From the NCBI GenBank assembly GCA_046154185.1, contig JBJXGE010000039.1:27024-91023 (forward strand): DNA of 64,000 nt, in the 5' to 3' direction. Of this stretch, positions 7,584 to 15,786 are shown piece after piece; the stretch's first letter is position 1; each line of letters begins with the position of its first letter. The notes below the pieces were generated by a model. That model worked only from the letters and a program-made list of their open reading frames with translations. It did no database searches and was not told the origin of the DNA. A program made the position numbers and the translations under genes. This stretch comes from JBJXGE01 sp046154185 (GTDB lineage: Bacteria; Planctomycetota; UBA8108; UBA1146; JAJFFE01).

Positions 7584-10523
7584 TCAGGGCAATGACAGCA
7601 ACGGAATCGGCCGATCCGCATAAACGCTGAACTTGCGGCTGACGATTCGACCTCCGGGCAACGTTGTGGTCGCGGTGTAATTGCCAGGATGCAACGCGAC
7701 GCGAATTCGACCCTGCGTGTTTGTGCGCATGTGACCGAGCGGCGGCGGCAGCAACTGCGAATTCTCCGCGGCGATCTGCACGGTGTGTCCACCGAGTGGT
7801 CCGAGTTCTGGGCTCACGACAATGAGCTCGATAGGCGAACCGAGTTGTATTTGCGTGTGGAGCGTCGGCAACTCAGCGCCGGCGGGGACATCGAGAAGAA
7901 CTGGAACTGTGACAGCACTATCGATGCGGAGCTTTCCTGCTTCCACACCCGTCCAAGGCAATTTGAAAATGGTGCCCATCGGCGTCGGCAACTCGATCCA
8001 TTGACCGTCCACCCAGCGTGCACCCTGAAAATGGGTAAACGTTCTTCTCGGTTGATCAAATTTGATCTCGATGCTCCGCGCAGGCTCGAGCTCGAAACGC
8101 ACTTCAACTGCTGATCCTGCTAGCACAACGAATTGCCCGCAGCCGAATCCGTGTTTGCTGGGGCCGACCATCGTCCAACTATAGGATCCGGCTGGCAGCC
8201 GAGCGTCGACAATTCGCCCTTCCGCGTCGGCCTCAAATCTGTTTTGAACGGTCGCGCTTTCGACGCTAATTTGCACGTTGGGTACTGGCTCCCCGTTCGC
8301 TCCCACAACTATGCCGTTCAACAGCTCCGTCTCGAGTTCGATCAACAGCGGTTCGCCCTCGACGATGGAGACGGGCACGTTAAAGCTGGCGATCGATGGC
8401 ACGCGGACGAGCAAATCCGCTAGGCCGCTCCCGTGGAAGTCTAGCGTGAATTCGCCGCGCATGTCAGTGTCGTGGCCATAGCCGAAAGGCACGTTTGCAA
8501 GTGAGATGCGTATATATGCCGATTCGAGCGGCTCACCGTCGATTAACACTCGACCATTGACACGAATTGCGGCCGGCACAGCGACTTCAACGGTTTGCGT
8601 CTCGCCTGATTCGATGAACACGACGACCGAGGCAAGGGTGGCTCGATCCTTGTTCACGTGCACGCTATTCCAGCCCGGACACACGCCGTCGACACGAAAA
8701 CTCTGCGCCCCAGCGATCCACGCGGGATCGAGAGTTCGAGCCGTCCTCACTGCGAAATTCTCAACGACCACGCTCACGTCCTCCATCGAGTCGCCATCTG
8801 CGTTCCTGGCCGTCACCCATAGCGCAGCATCCGAGGCGAGTTCGATCGTGACGACCCCGGCTGCAAAGGGTTCCTTCAATCGACAACTGCTGAGCGCGTA
8901 CCCCGTCTTCGTGAACAAGAGTTCAACTAAACCGCGCCCACTCGCCGACAATTTGTACTCGCCGCGCGAATCGGTGGCACCCACTGAGTGTTGGTTCGAC
9001 GACGAGAAGTTCGACCACGCTTTGCTGACCTGAACATCTTCAAGCGGCTTGCCTTTCGAGTCGACGACGCGCACAACGATCTCCGGCGCGGCGATTGGCT
9101 CGATTTCGAAGCGCAACCGCGTAGCGATTCCCAGCTCCACTTGTGCGCTCTGCGGCGGCGGCGCCTTTATCCCTTCAAATGAGACTGAAGCGACATACAG
9201 ACCAGGCTCAATATCGCAAATTCGCCAAACTCCCGAGGTAGTCTCAGCAGCTTTCAAACTTGGATGCGAGACTCTTCTCTTGTCGGATGTGCGTGTCGCT
9301 AAATTCGAGGTAGCGCTATTCGAACCGTTCTCAAAATAGTGCGCCGACGCGGAGCCACCATCGCCATCGATGCGAAGGTCGTACACCTTAGGCATGACCA
9401 TCGAATCCGGAAACGCCACGCAAATCTCCAACAGAGTTGCGACGTTTAGCACGAACTCCGTCGGCATATTCACCGACAAGGTCGGCATCGTCCGCAGAGT
9501 CTCATAACAACCCGCCTCAATCTCCAGCTCGACGAGCTGTCCGCTCGGCGCCGCTAATACGAACTCTCCGGTACCATTGGTCGACGCTCTGCCGCGACGT
9601 TCGCTGTTCACAACCAGATGCACGTCAGCGTTGGGGATCGATTTCCCGTCTTCGTCGACGACTCGACCTCGGATCTCCGCCTCGACGGCGAGTCCAGCTT
9701 CCGTCGGTTCAGACTCCTCCGACGCCGATGGCGAGTCGGGCTCGCCGATGCTTGCCGATTCCGAGGCGCCCGGCACGAACGGCAGCGCGAGTGAGTTTTC
9801 TCGACTCGCGACGGGGGTCTTTAGCGCCGTCGAATCGCTCGTGCGCAACACGAACCACGCGCCGATGAGTGCAATGAACACTGCCGCCGCCGCCAAGTGC
9901 TTCGCCGTCATGATTCCTCCTGCGAGCCACGCGCTAACGACTCCCGCGCTCGACAAGCCCGATGCGGTGGACACAACTCGGCCATCGATCGCGCCGTTGG
10001 GACCAAATCCAGCGAGGAGCCACAACGCGCGCGGCGCGCTTTCGCCCCGGTCGAGCTCGAGTTCGGCGCGCAGTCTCTCTCGCGCGCGCTTGAGTCGCGT
10101 CCGCACGGTTTCAACGGATACTTGGTGGTGCTCCGCAATCTGGCGCACAGAGAAGTCTTCGAAGTAGCGATACAGAATCGTTGAGAGATAAGGTTCCTCG
10201 AGCCGAACTACTGCATTCAGCACGCGCTGGCCTTCGACAACTCTGTCCGATAGGTCTTGCGCCGAAGGCAGCGCTTCGCGCCGCGCGGCCGCGCGCTCGC
10301 GGTGGCGCCGACTCGCATCCTGCCGGCGCCGCGACGTCACGATGTTTCTCAACACACGCGCGAGCCACGCGCGGTCGGCGCCCGTGTCGACGGGCGGTGT
10401 CTTGAGCGCCGCATGCCAAGTGTCTTGCACGACGTCGTCCGAGGTATTGCCATCGCAAACCAAGGCGCGGGCGAGATTGCGCAAGAATGTCGCGTGCTCC
10501 AGCAGCGTCTCGACTCTATCCAC
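7584..10523 (-). CDS. ECF sigma factor fused to a membrane helix and extracytoplasmic carboxypeptidase-regulatory-like repeats
   Basis: 979 residues, GTG start 4 bases after a GGAGG ribosome site. Residues 1-155 are an ECF sigma-70 factor: region 2 with SDDVVQDTWHAAL and region 4 with a helix-turn-helix (FSVRQIAEHHQVSVETVRTRLK). Residues ~208-227 (AKHLAAAAVFIALIGAWFVL) form one membrane helix. Residues ~228-979 contain at least four carboxypeptidase-regulatory-like beta-sandwich repeats, each shaped like GRVVDEDGKSIPNADV followed by TNGTGEF. The topology expected is cytoplasmic sigma domain, exported sensor domain. No separate anti-sigma gene is adjacent. A candidate ECF promoter lies upstream (10563-10591). 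I infer a one-protein transmembrane regulator in which release or rearrangement of the sigma domain is controlled by the outside part. Confidence 0.9.
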   Translation of the reverse strand: MDRVETLLEHATFLRNLARALVCDGNTSDDVVQDTWHAALKTPPVDTGADRAWLARVLRNIVTSRRRQDASRRHRERAAARREALPSAQDLSDRVVEGQRVLNAVVRLEEPYLSTILYRYFEDFSVRQIAEHHQVSVETVRTRLKRARERLRAELELDRGESAPRALWLLAGFGPNGAIDGRVVSTASGLSSAGVVSAWLAGGIMTAKHLAAAAVFIALIGAWFVLRTSDSTALKTPVASRENSLALPFVPGASESASIGEPDSPSASEESEPTEAGLAVEAEIRGRVVDEDGKSIPNADVHLVVNSERRGRASTNGTGEFVLAAPSGQLVELEIEAGCYETLRTMPTLSVNMPTEFVLNVATLLEICVAFPDSMVMPKVYDLRIDGDGGSASAHYFENGSNSATSNLATRTSDKRRVSHPSLKAAETTSGVWRICDIEPGLYVASVSFEGIKAPPPQSAQVELGIATRLRFEIEPIAAPEIVVRVVDSKGKPLEDVQVSKAWSNFSSSNQHSVGATDSRGEYKLSASGRGLVELLFTKTGYALSSCRLKEPFAAGVVTIELASDAALWVTARNADGDSMEDVSVVVENFAVRTARTLDPAWIAGAQSFRVDGVCPGWNSVHVNKDRATLASVVVFIESGETQTVEVAVPAAIRVNGRVLIDGEPLESAYIRISLANVPFGYGHDTDMRGEFTLDFHGSGLADLLVRVPSIASFNVPVSIVEGEPLLIELETELLNGIVVGANGEPVPNVQISVESATVQNRFEADAEGRIVDARLPAGSYSWTMVGPSKHGFGCGQFVVLAGSAVEVRFELEPARSIEIKFDQPRRTFTHFQGARWVDGQWIELPTPMGTIFKLPWTGVEAGKLRIDSAVTVPVLLDVPAGAELPTLHTQIQLGSPIELIVVSPELGPLGGHTVQIAAENSQLLPPPLGHMRTNTQGRIRVALHPGNYTATTTLPGGRIVSRKFSVYADRPIPLLSLP

Positions 10524-10562
10524 CGCGCCTCCATCGACTCGGGTGTTTCGTGTTTCAATATG

Positions 10563-10591
10563 CTAACGCGAGCGAGTTCGAAACGGGTTCA
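10563..10591 (-). promoter_or_regulatory. Candidate ECF-type promoter of the transmembrane sigma factor gene
   Basis: On the minus strand TGAACCC (10591-10585) is followed after 16 bases by CGTTAG (10568-10563), 40 bases before the GTG start. This resembles the GAAC -35 and CGT -10 elements recognised by many ECF sigma factors, and autoregulation is common in that family. Assigned by eye; no second copy with the same spacing was found in the window. Confidence 0.4.
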
Positions 10592-10637
10592 AAGAATTGG
10601 CGACGACAGCCGTCCGCAGCGTCCGCTCCGCCACTCT

Positions 10638-11786
10638 TCAGTCGCCGACATCTAGTTCCAGTACGCCGCTCGAACGGAGGGAAGTGGCGATCTCAGTGAG
10701 TTTGCCGTAGGTCGTGCGTTCGGCTTCATTGAGTTGGCCCGGATCAATATTGGCGAGCACTTTGAGAGCCTGCGCGGGGCGTTTCTCGCCCTCCACATAG
10801 ATGCGCGCGAGCAGTAACCGAACCGCCGCGGCGCGAGTCGGGAATCGCCGCACATGGTCGAGCAGCAACGGCTTCGCTCGATCCAGCTTGCCGGCGCGGA
10901 CCGCGACCGAAATCCACTTGCGCTGGAGCGACTCCGCGAGCGGCCACGATCCACCCTCGCGGTAGATCTCCTCGGCCCGATCGAGGTCGCCGTCGGCGAG
11001 CGCGTCTTCGAGCAACGGCTCCGAATCATCCTGCGATGTGGGCGCGGCCGTCGCGGCGGCGACGAAAGATTTTTGAACTTCTCTTCGACGTACAAACTCG
11101 TTTTTCATCGCGCGCGTCGTCGGGTGTTCCTTGCGAATCGAAAACAGATCCCAACCCTCGCAGTCAACCAGGCCTTTCTTAACCAGCACGACAGCAAGCG
11201 GAAAACCGACGGCAGCGCCGAGTAAGTGGAGCGCCTCGCTACCAATACCGAGTCCCAATGCCAGATAAAACAGCGCCCAGGCCAACTGCCAAATCACGTA
11301 GAGAATCGCAACCGTTCGTATGCGAGCTTCGATCGTGTTCACATAAGGGAAAAGCCAGACGAAAATCCGCAACCGACTTTCAGGAGCCCACACCAACGCC
11401 ATGGCCATCAAGGCAAACACCTGTCCCGATGCTCCGAGAGACCAATTTTCAGCGGCTGCCAAAGCAGCCGCTTGCTCAATGAAATTACAGACGATTGCAA
11501 TGCCGAAATACGCAGCGAGAAATTTCCACGGCCCGAGCCGACCTTCGATGCAGAGCGCGAAAGTCCACAATCCGAACATGTTCCCGAGCAAGTGCATGAA
11601 GCTCCCGTGGATAAAAACGGACGTGACCCACTGCGTCGGATGCAGCCCGTTGCCCCACTCAAGCGCGAATTGCGCGAGGCCCTCGCCCGGAATCGCAAAA
11701 AACGCGAGTAAGTTGACCGCGATGATGCCGATCGTTGCCCAAGGAAAATAATAGAGCGGTGCGTCGGAGCTATAGGGGATGAACAC
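10638..11786 (-). CDS. Rhomboid-family intramembrane serine protease with C-terminal soluble extension
   Basis: 382 residues, GTG start with a GGGAG ribosome site about 5 bases upstream. Residues 1-205 have six or so membrane helices with the rhomboid hallmarks: HGSFMHLLGNM (H65, N69), GASG with catalytic S120, and catalytic H187 in ALHLLGAAVGF. Rhomboids cut single-pass membrane proteins within the bilayer. Residues ~215-382 are a soluble helical tail with TPR-like character (EDALADGDLDRAEEIY, then AEERTTYGKLTEI). The gene lies 41 bases downstream of the aldolase gene and may share its transcript. It sits just upstream of the transmembrane sigma factor gene on the same strand, so regulated cleavage of that protein is an attractive but untested idea. 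Confidence 0.87.
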   Translation of the reverse strand: MFIPYSSDAPLYYFPWATIGIIAVNLLAFFAIPGEGLAQFALEWGNGLHPTQWVTSVFIHGSFMHLLGNMFGLWTFALCIEGRLGPWKFLAAYFGIAIVCNFIEQAAALAAAENWSLGASGQVFALMAMALVWAPESRLRIFVWLFPYVNTIEARIRTVAILYVIWQLAWALFYLALGLGIGSEALHLLGAAVGFPLAVVLVKKGLVDCEGWDLFSIRKEHPTTRAMKNEFVRRREVQKSFVAAATAAPTSQDDSEPLLEDALADGDLDRAEEIYREGGSWPLAESLQRKWISVAVRAGKLDRAKPLLLDHVRRFPTRAAAVRLLLARIYVEGEKRPAQALKVLANIDPGQLNEAERTTYGKLTEIATSLRSSGVLELDVGD

Positions 11787-11827
11787 GGATCTCCCTTCAA
11801 CCGAACTCGCGACGATCGAAACTCGCG

Positions 11828-12649
11828 TTAATGCGTCTCGACGGCATCGACGCCTGCCGCGTCGCCGACCGCTTCGGGCTGCGAGACGCCCAGCATGCGC
11901 TGTCGATAGTGCTCGTCGGGTCGCCCGTGGATGCGAGCAACGGCTTTCGCCGACAGGTAATTCGGACCGCCGAGCGCGAACGCGCCCAACAAAATGCGCG
12001 CCGCCTTCACCGCCATGGCGGTGATGTGAAGGACTTCCCGCGCCGTCGCACCGAGCGCGATGAAACCGTGGTTTTGCAAGTAAATCGTCTTCGGCCGCTC
12101 TCCATAACGCGCCAGGTAGGCTTCGACCCGACGCTGGATCTCGTGCGCGAGCGGGAGCCCTGGATCAAAGTAGGGAACGAGCACGGGCGCCGCGCCGCAG
12201 AGCACGACTTCGTCCGGAAAGAGTCGCGCGCGCAGCGCGTTGAAACTCACGGAACACGTGATGGCATTGATCGCCGTCGGATGCGTGTGCCCAACAAACC
12301 GAACGCCCGGGATGTTCAGCAGCACCGCGTGCATCGCGGTCTCAACCGACGGCAGGCGCTCGGAAGATCCGCCGACCTTGGCCGCCAACAAACCACCGCG
12401 TACTTGGTCGTCTGTCGGGTTTTTGAGCGTCAACATCTCGAGCACGCGGCCGCGTTGCATCAGCACGAAATCCGCCGCGCCCATCGTGCCGAGCTGCGAT
12501 CCGCTCGCCTTCACCCAAAAACTGCCGTCCGGCCCCGGCGTCGAAGTGTTGCCCTCGCCGAGAATCACATAGTCGTGCGTCGAGCTGCCGAGTTCATTCG
12601 AGAGTTCGACCAATTCGGTCGGCGGTGACAGTTTCGTGTCCTTCGACAT
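11828..12649 (-). CDS. Class II aldolase/adducin family protein
   Basis: 273 residues from the ATG at 12649; the frame is open to 12754 but the upstream residues do not look like the family. The core has the class II aldolase features: LGEGNTSTPGPDGSFWVKASGSQL (phosphate-binding region), HTHPTAIN (zinc histidines), and a later LQNHGFIALG with another metal histidine. Family members include L-fuculose- and L-rhamnulose-phosphate aldolases and pentulose-phosphate epimerases/dehydratases; the substrate cannot be given. Divergent from the EamA transporter gene and followed 41 bases later by the rhomboid gene. Confidence 0.85.
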   Translation of the reverse strand: MSKDTKLSPPTELVELSNELGSSTHDYVILGEGNTSTPGPDGSFWVKASGSQLGTMGAADFVLMQRGRVLEMLTLKNPTDDQVRGGLLAAKVGGSSERLPSVETAMHAVLLNIPGVRFVGHTHPTAINAITCSVSFNALRARLFPDEVVLCGAAPVLVPYFDPGLPLAHEIQRRVEAYLARYGERPKTIYLQNHGFIALGATAREVLHITAMAVKAARILLGAFALGGPNYLSAKAVARIHGRPDEHYRQRMLGVSQPEAVGDAAGVDAVETH

Positions 12650-12782
12650 ATGAGTGAAAAACCCTTCGCTCAACGTCCGACGCGTGGCACCCAGCAAGAC
12701 AGAGCGTTGCGCATTGCCTGCGAAAAGGAGACTCTGTCGCAGAGGCGAGGTCAAGACTTACTGCTCGAGGAAGTGGACGTCG

Positions 12783-13736
12783 GTGGCAAACGAGAACGCG
12801 CGCAACGAAAAACCCGCGACCGCGCAGTCGTTGTCGAAAGCGCCGCCTCCGCCCCTCGTCATCAACCTATCGATCGGCGTGCTGTGCGCCGCGTGGGGCA
12901 GCACGTGGATCGTCATCGCCGGCGGATTGAGCGACTTGCCTCCGCTGACATCGGCGGGCGCGCGCTTTGTGCTCGCTGGCATCGCGATGGCCATCGTCGC
13001 CGCGTGGCTCGGTCGACACGAAGGCGGCGCGTCGCCGCCCGCCCGCTTGTGGGTCGCCGTCGGCACACTGAATTTCGCCGTGTCCTACGGCATCGTCTAC
13101 TACACCGAGACTCTGTTGCCATCGGGACTCGTGAGTTTGCTGTGGGGCATTTTCCCGATGATGGTGGCGTTTTCGTCGCATTACCTTGTGCCTGGCGAGC
13201 GCCTGTCGTCCATGCAGTGGCTCGGCTTCCTTGCGGGTCTCGTCGGCTTGGTGCTGCTCTTCTTCACGGACCTCCGGGGTTTCGGCGCCGAGGGTATGCC
13301 AGCGGCGCTCATCCTCCTCCTGAGTCCGCTCGCCTCCGTGGTCGGCAACACACTGACGAAACTCCACGGCGGCGGCGTCAATTCGCTCGCGCTCAATCGC
13401 AACGGGATGCTGCTCGGCGCCGCGCTCCTCTGCGGCGCCGCCGCGATCTTCGAGCGCGACGCCAAAGCCGAGTGGACGACCGACGCGATCTTGAGCATCG
13501 TGTACCTCGCACTCGTCGGCACCGTGCTGACGTTCGGCCTCTATTTTTGGCTGTTGCGTTCGGTCCACGCTCACCGCTTGAGTCTCATCTCGTACATCAC
13601 ACCCGTCATCGCCCTGTTTCTCGGATGGTTCTTCCGCAACGAGCCCATTACCCGCCACACGCTCATGGGCGCGGCTTGCGTCCTTTGCGGTGTCGTGCTC
13701 GTCGCGCGCGGCGGTCGCAAAAGCACCGCGAGTTGA
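12783..13736 (+). CDS. EamA/DMT-family exporter
   Basis: About 317 residues with ten hydrophobic helices in two EamA repeats. The start chosen is GTG 12783, preceded by GAGGAAG (12765-12771); the frame is open back to an ATG at 12654, but that extension would overlap the divergent aldolase promoter region and adds a basic non-family tail. Segments such as LCAAWGSTWIVIAGGL and VIALFLGWFFRNEPITRHTLMGAACVLCGVVLVA are typical of drug/metabolite transporters of the RhaT/EamA group. Substrate unknown; amino acids, metabolites and drugs are all seen in the family. Confidence 0.87.
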   Translation: MANENARNEKPATAQSLSKAPPPPLVINLSIGVLCAAWGSTWIVIAGGLSDLPPLTSAGARFVLAGIAMAIVAAWLGRHEGGASPPARLWVAVGTLNFAVSYGIVYYTETLLPSGLVSLLWGIFPMMVAFSSHYLVPGERLSSMQWLGFLAGLVGLVLLFFTDLRGFGAEGMPAALILLLSPLASVVGNTLTKLHGGGVNSLALNRNGMLLGAALLCGAAAIFERDAKAEWTTDAILSIVYLALVGTVLTFGLYFWLLRSVHAHRLSLISYITPVIALFLGWFFRNEPITRHTLMGAACVLCGVVLVARGGRKSTAS

Positions 13737-13867
13737 CGCGCCTCCTCCGCTTGACTTCCGTGTGCCGTCAGCCGAGACTCCCCGCCCGTCGCGAGTGCTC
13801 CTCTGCGCATCGGCGCCACTGCGCTTCGTCACGAGTCGTCCCCCAGTCACGTCTGGAAGTGGAGAAC

Positions 13868-14218
13868 ATGATTCTCAGTTCGTTGCTAGGCTTCGTCGCG
13901 CAGCAACCACTCCTTCTCGTCGCAGAACACGGACGCATCCCCTTCGTACTACTCTTCACGGTGTTCGTGCTCGCTTGTTTCATCGGCTACTACGTCGTGT
14001 GGCGAGTGACGCCGGCACTCCACTCGCCGCTGATGTCGGTGACCAATGCGATTTCGAGTGTGATCATCGTCGGCGCTTTGATCGCCGCCGGCACCGAGGG
14101 CTTTGGCTTCTCACAAGTGTTGGGGTTCGTCGCGGTAGTGCTGGCGTCGGTGAATATTGTCGGCGGATTTCTGATCACACAGCGCATGCTGTCGATGTTC
14201 AAGAAGAAGCACAAGTAA
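13868..14218 (+). CDS. pntA: NAD(P) transhydrogenase subunit alpha, C-terminal membrane part (alpha-2)
   Basis: 116 residues, ATG 13868 preceded by GGAG. Three or four hydrophobic helices with PFVLLFTVFVLACFIGYYVVW, and SVTNAISSVIIVGAL, which is the conserved segment of the membrane half (domain II) of PntA. In split transhydrogenases this is a separate polypeptide (alpha-2), and the NAD(H)-binding domain I (alpha-1) is normally encoded immediately upstream. Here the upstream neighbour is instead the EamA exporter, so alpha-1 is missing from this locus. It lies 19 bases before pntB and is almost surely co-transcribed with it. Confidence 0.88.
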   Translation: MILSSLLGFVAQQPLLLVAEHGRIPFVLLFTVFVLACFIGYYVVWRVTPALHSPLMSVTNAISSVIIVGALIAAGTEGFGFSQVLGFVAVVLASVNIVGGFLITQRMLSMFKKKHK

Positions 14219-14237
14219 GCGGAAGGGTCGCACGACC

Positions 14238-15641
14238 GTGAACGAGAATATCGCTGCGCTCCTCTACCTCGCTGCTTCGGTGTGCTTCATCCTCGCGTTG
14301 CGTGGGCTGTCGTCGCCGCAATCCGCGACGACCGGCAATAGCTTTGCGATGGTCGGCATGGCCATCGCGATCGTGACGACGCTCGCCATGCTCGGGCACC
14401 CGACGACCGCCGGCTACGTGGTGATACTCAGCGGAGTCTTGATCGGCGGTGGGATCGGCGCCTATATCGTGAAGCGCATTCCGATGACGGCGCTCCCGCA
14501 ACTCGTCGCCGCGTTTCACAGCCTGGTCGGACTCGCCGCCGTCGTCGTCGCCGCAGCGGCTTTCTACTCGCCGCTCGAGTTTGGCATTGGAACCGCGAAT
14601 GACATTGAGACCGGCAGCCTCATCGAGATGGGAATCGGCGTCGCCATCGGCGCGATCACTTTCACGGGCTCCATCATCGCCTTCGCGAAGCTACAGGGAT
14701 TGATGTCGGGCGCGCCGCTCGTGTTCGTGGGTCAACACGTGCTGAACGCCGCGCTCGGAGTCGTCATCGCGGCGCTGCTGGTGTGGTTGACGATGAACGA
14801 TAGCGCCGTGGCGTTTTGGTTGCTCACGGCGATTTCGCTGCTCCTCGGTCTCTTGTTGATCCTGCCGATCGGTGGCGCCGACATGCCGGTCGTCATCTCG
14901 ATGCTCAATTCGTACTCTGGTTGGGCGGCGTGCGGGATCGGCTTTACGCTCTCGAACACGTTATTGATCGTGACGGGTGCGCTCGTCGGCTCGTCGGGCG
15001 CAATCCTCAGCTACATCATGTGCAAGGGCATGAACCGCTCGATATTCAACGTGATCTTGGGCGGATTCGGCACCGAGTCGGGCGCGGCGGCAGCCGCCGC
15101 AAAGAGCGGCGAGCGCGCGGTGAAATCCGGTAGCGCCGAGGACGCGGCGTTTTTGATGAAAAACGCGAGCTCGGTGATCGTGGTGCCGGGCTACGGCATG
15201 GCGGTCGCGCAAGCGCAGCACTCGTTGCGCGAGATCGCGGATATCTTGAAGCACGACGGCGTGCAGGTGCGCTACGCAATCCATCCCGTCGCCGGACGCA
15301 TGCCGGGGCACATGAATGTGCTGCTCGCCGAGGCCAACGTCAGCTACGACGATGTGCTGGAACTCGAAGACATCAACCGCGACTTCGCGGCGACGGACGT
15401 TGCCTTTGTGATTGGCGCCAACGATGTCACGAATCCAGCCGCCAAAAAAGACCCGACCAGTTCGATCTACGGCATGCCGATTCTCGACGTCGAGAACGCC
15501 AAAACGGTGCTATTCGTGAAACGCTCGATGGCGGCCGGCTACGCAGGTGTTGACAACGAACTCTTCTATCGCGCCAACACTATGATGCTCTTCGGCGACG
15601 CCAAAAAAGTGTGCGAAGATATCGTCAAGTCTTTGGGGTGA
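14238..15641 (+). CDS. pntB: NAD(P) transhydrogenase subunit beta
   Basis: 467 residues, GTG start with GGAAGGG 10 bases upstream. An N-terminal membrane half of about nine helices is followed by the NADP(H)-binding domain III, with VVPGYGMAVAQAQ, GRMPGHMNVLLAEA and GANDVTNPAA motifs all intact. It couples hydride transfer between NADH and NADP+ to proton flow, normally supplying NADPH. It needs PntA domains I and II; only the domain II piece (13868-14218) is next to it. The gene ends with no clear terminator before the dockerin-phosphatase gene. Confidence 0.96.
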   Translation: MNENIAALLYLAASVCFILALRGLSSPQSATTGNSFAMVGMAIAIVTTLAMLGHPTTAGYVVILSGVLIGGGIGAYIVKRIPMTALPQLVAAFHSLVGLAAVVVAAAAFYSPLEFGIGTANDIETGSLIEMGIGVAIGAITFTGSIIAFAKLQGLMSGAPLVFVGQHVLNAALGVVIAALLVWLTMNDSAVAFWLLTAISLLLGLLLILPIGGADMPVVISMLNSYSGWAACGIGFTLSNTLLIVTGALVGSSGAILSYIMCKGMNRSIFNVILGGFGTESGAAAAAAKSGERAVKSGSAEDAAFLMKNASSVIVVPGYGMAVAQAQHSLREIADILKHDGVQVRYAIHPVAGRMPGHMNVLLAEANVSYDDVLELEDINRDFAATDVAFVIGANDVTNPAAKKDPTSSIYGMPILDVENAKTVLFVKRSMAAGYAGVDNELFYRANTMMLFGDAKKVCEDIVKSLG

Positions 15642-15786
15642 GCCGCTAGCGGAACGGCGGCAGCAGGCTACAATCCGGTCGGCTCAAACCCCGACCCGAT
15701 GCTGAGTGGGAACAACGTTCGCTGGCCCTACGGCTGGGATTGCATTCGAACCTTCGAACTTTGTCGTCGTCCATGTGAGGATCATC

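Noticed and set aside
12654..12782. Longer EamA exporter starting at ATG 12654
   Set aside because: The extension is basic, unlike the family N-terminus, and overlaps the divergent aldolase start region.
12867..13850. 327-codon minus-strand frame opposite the EamA exporter
   Set aside because: Shadow of the membrane protein; charged low-complexity product with no domain.
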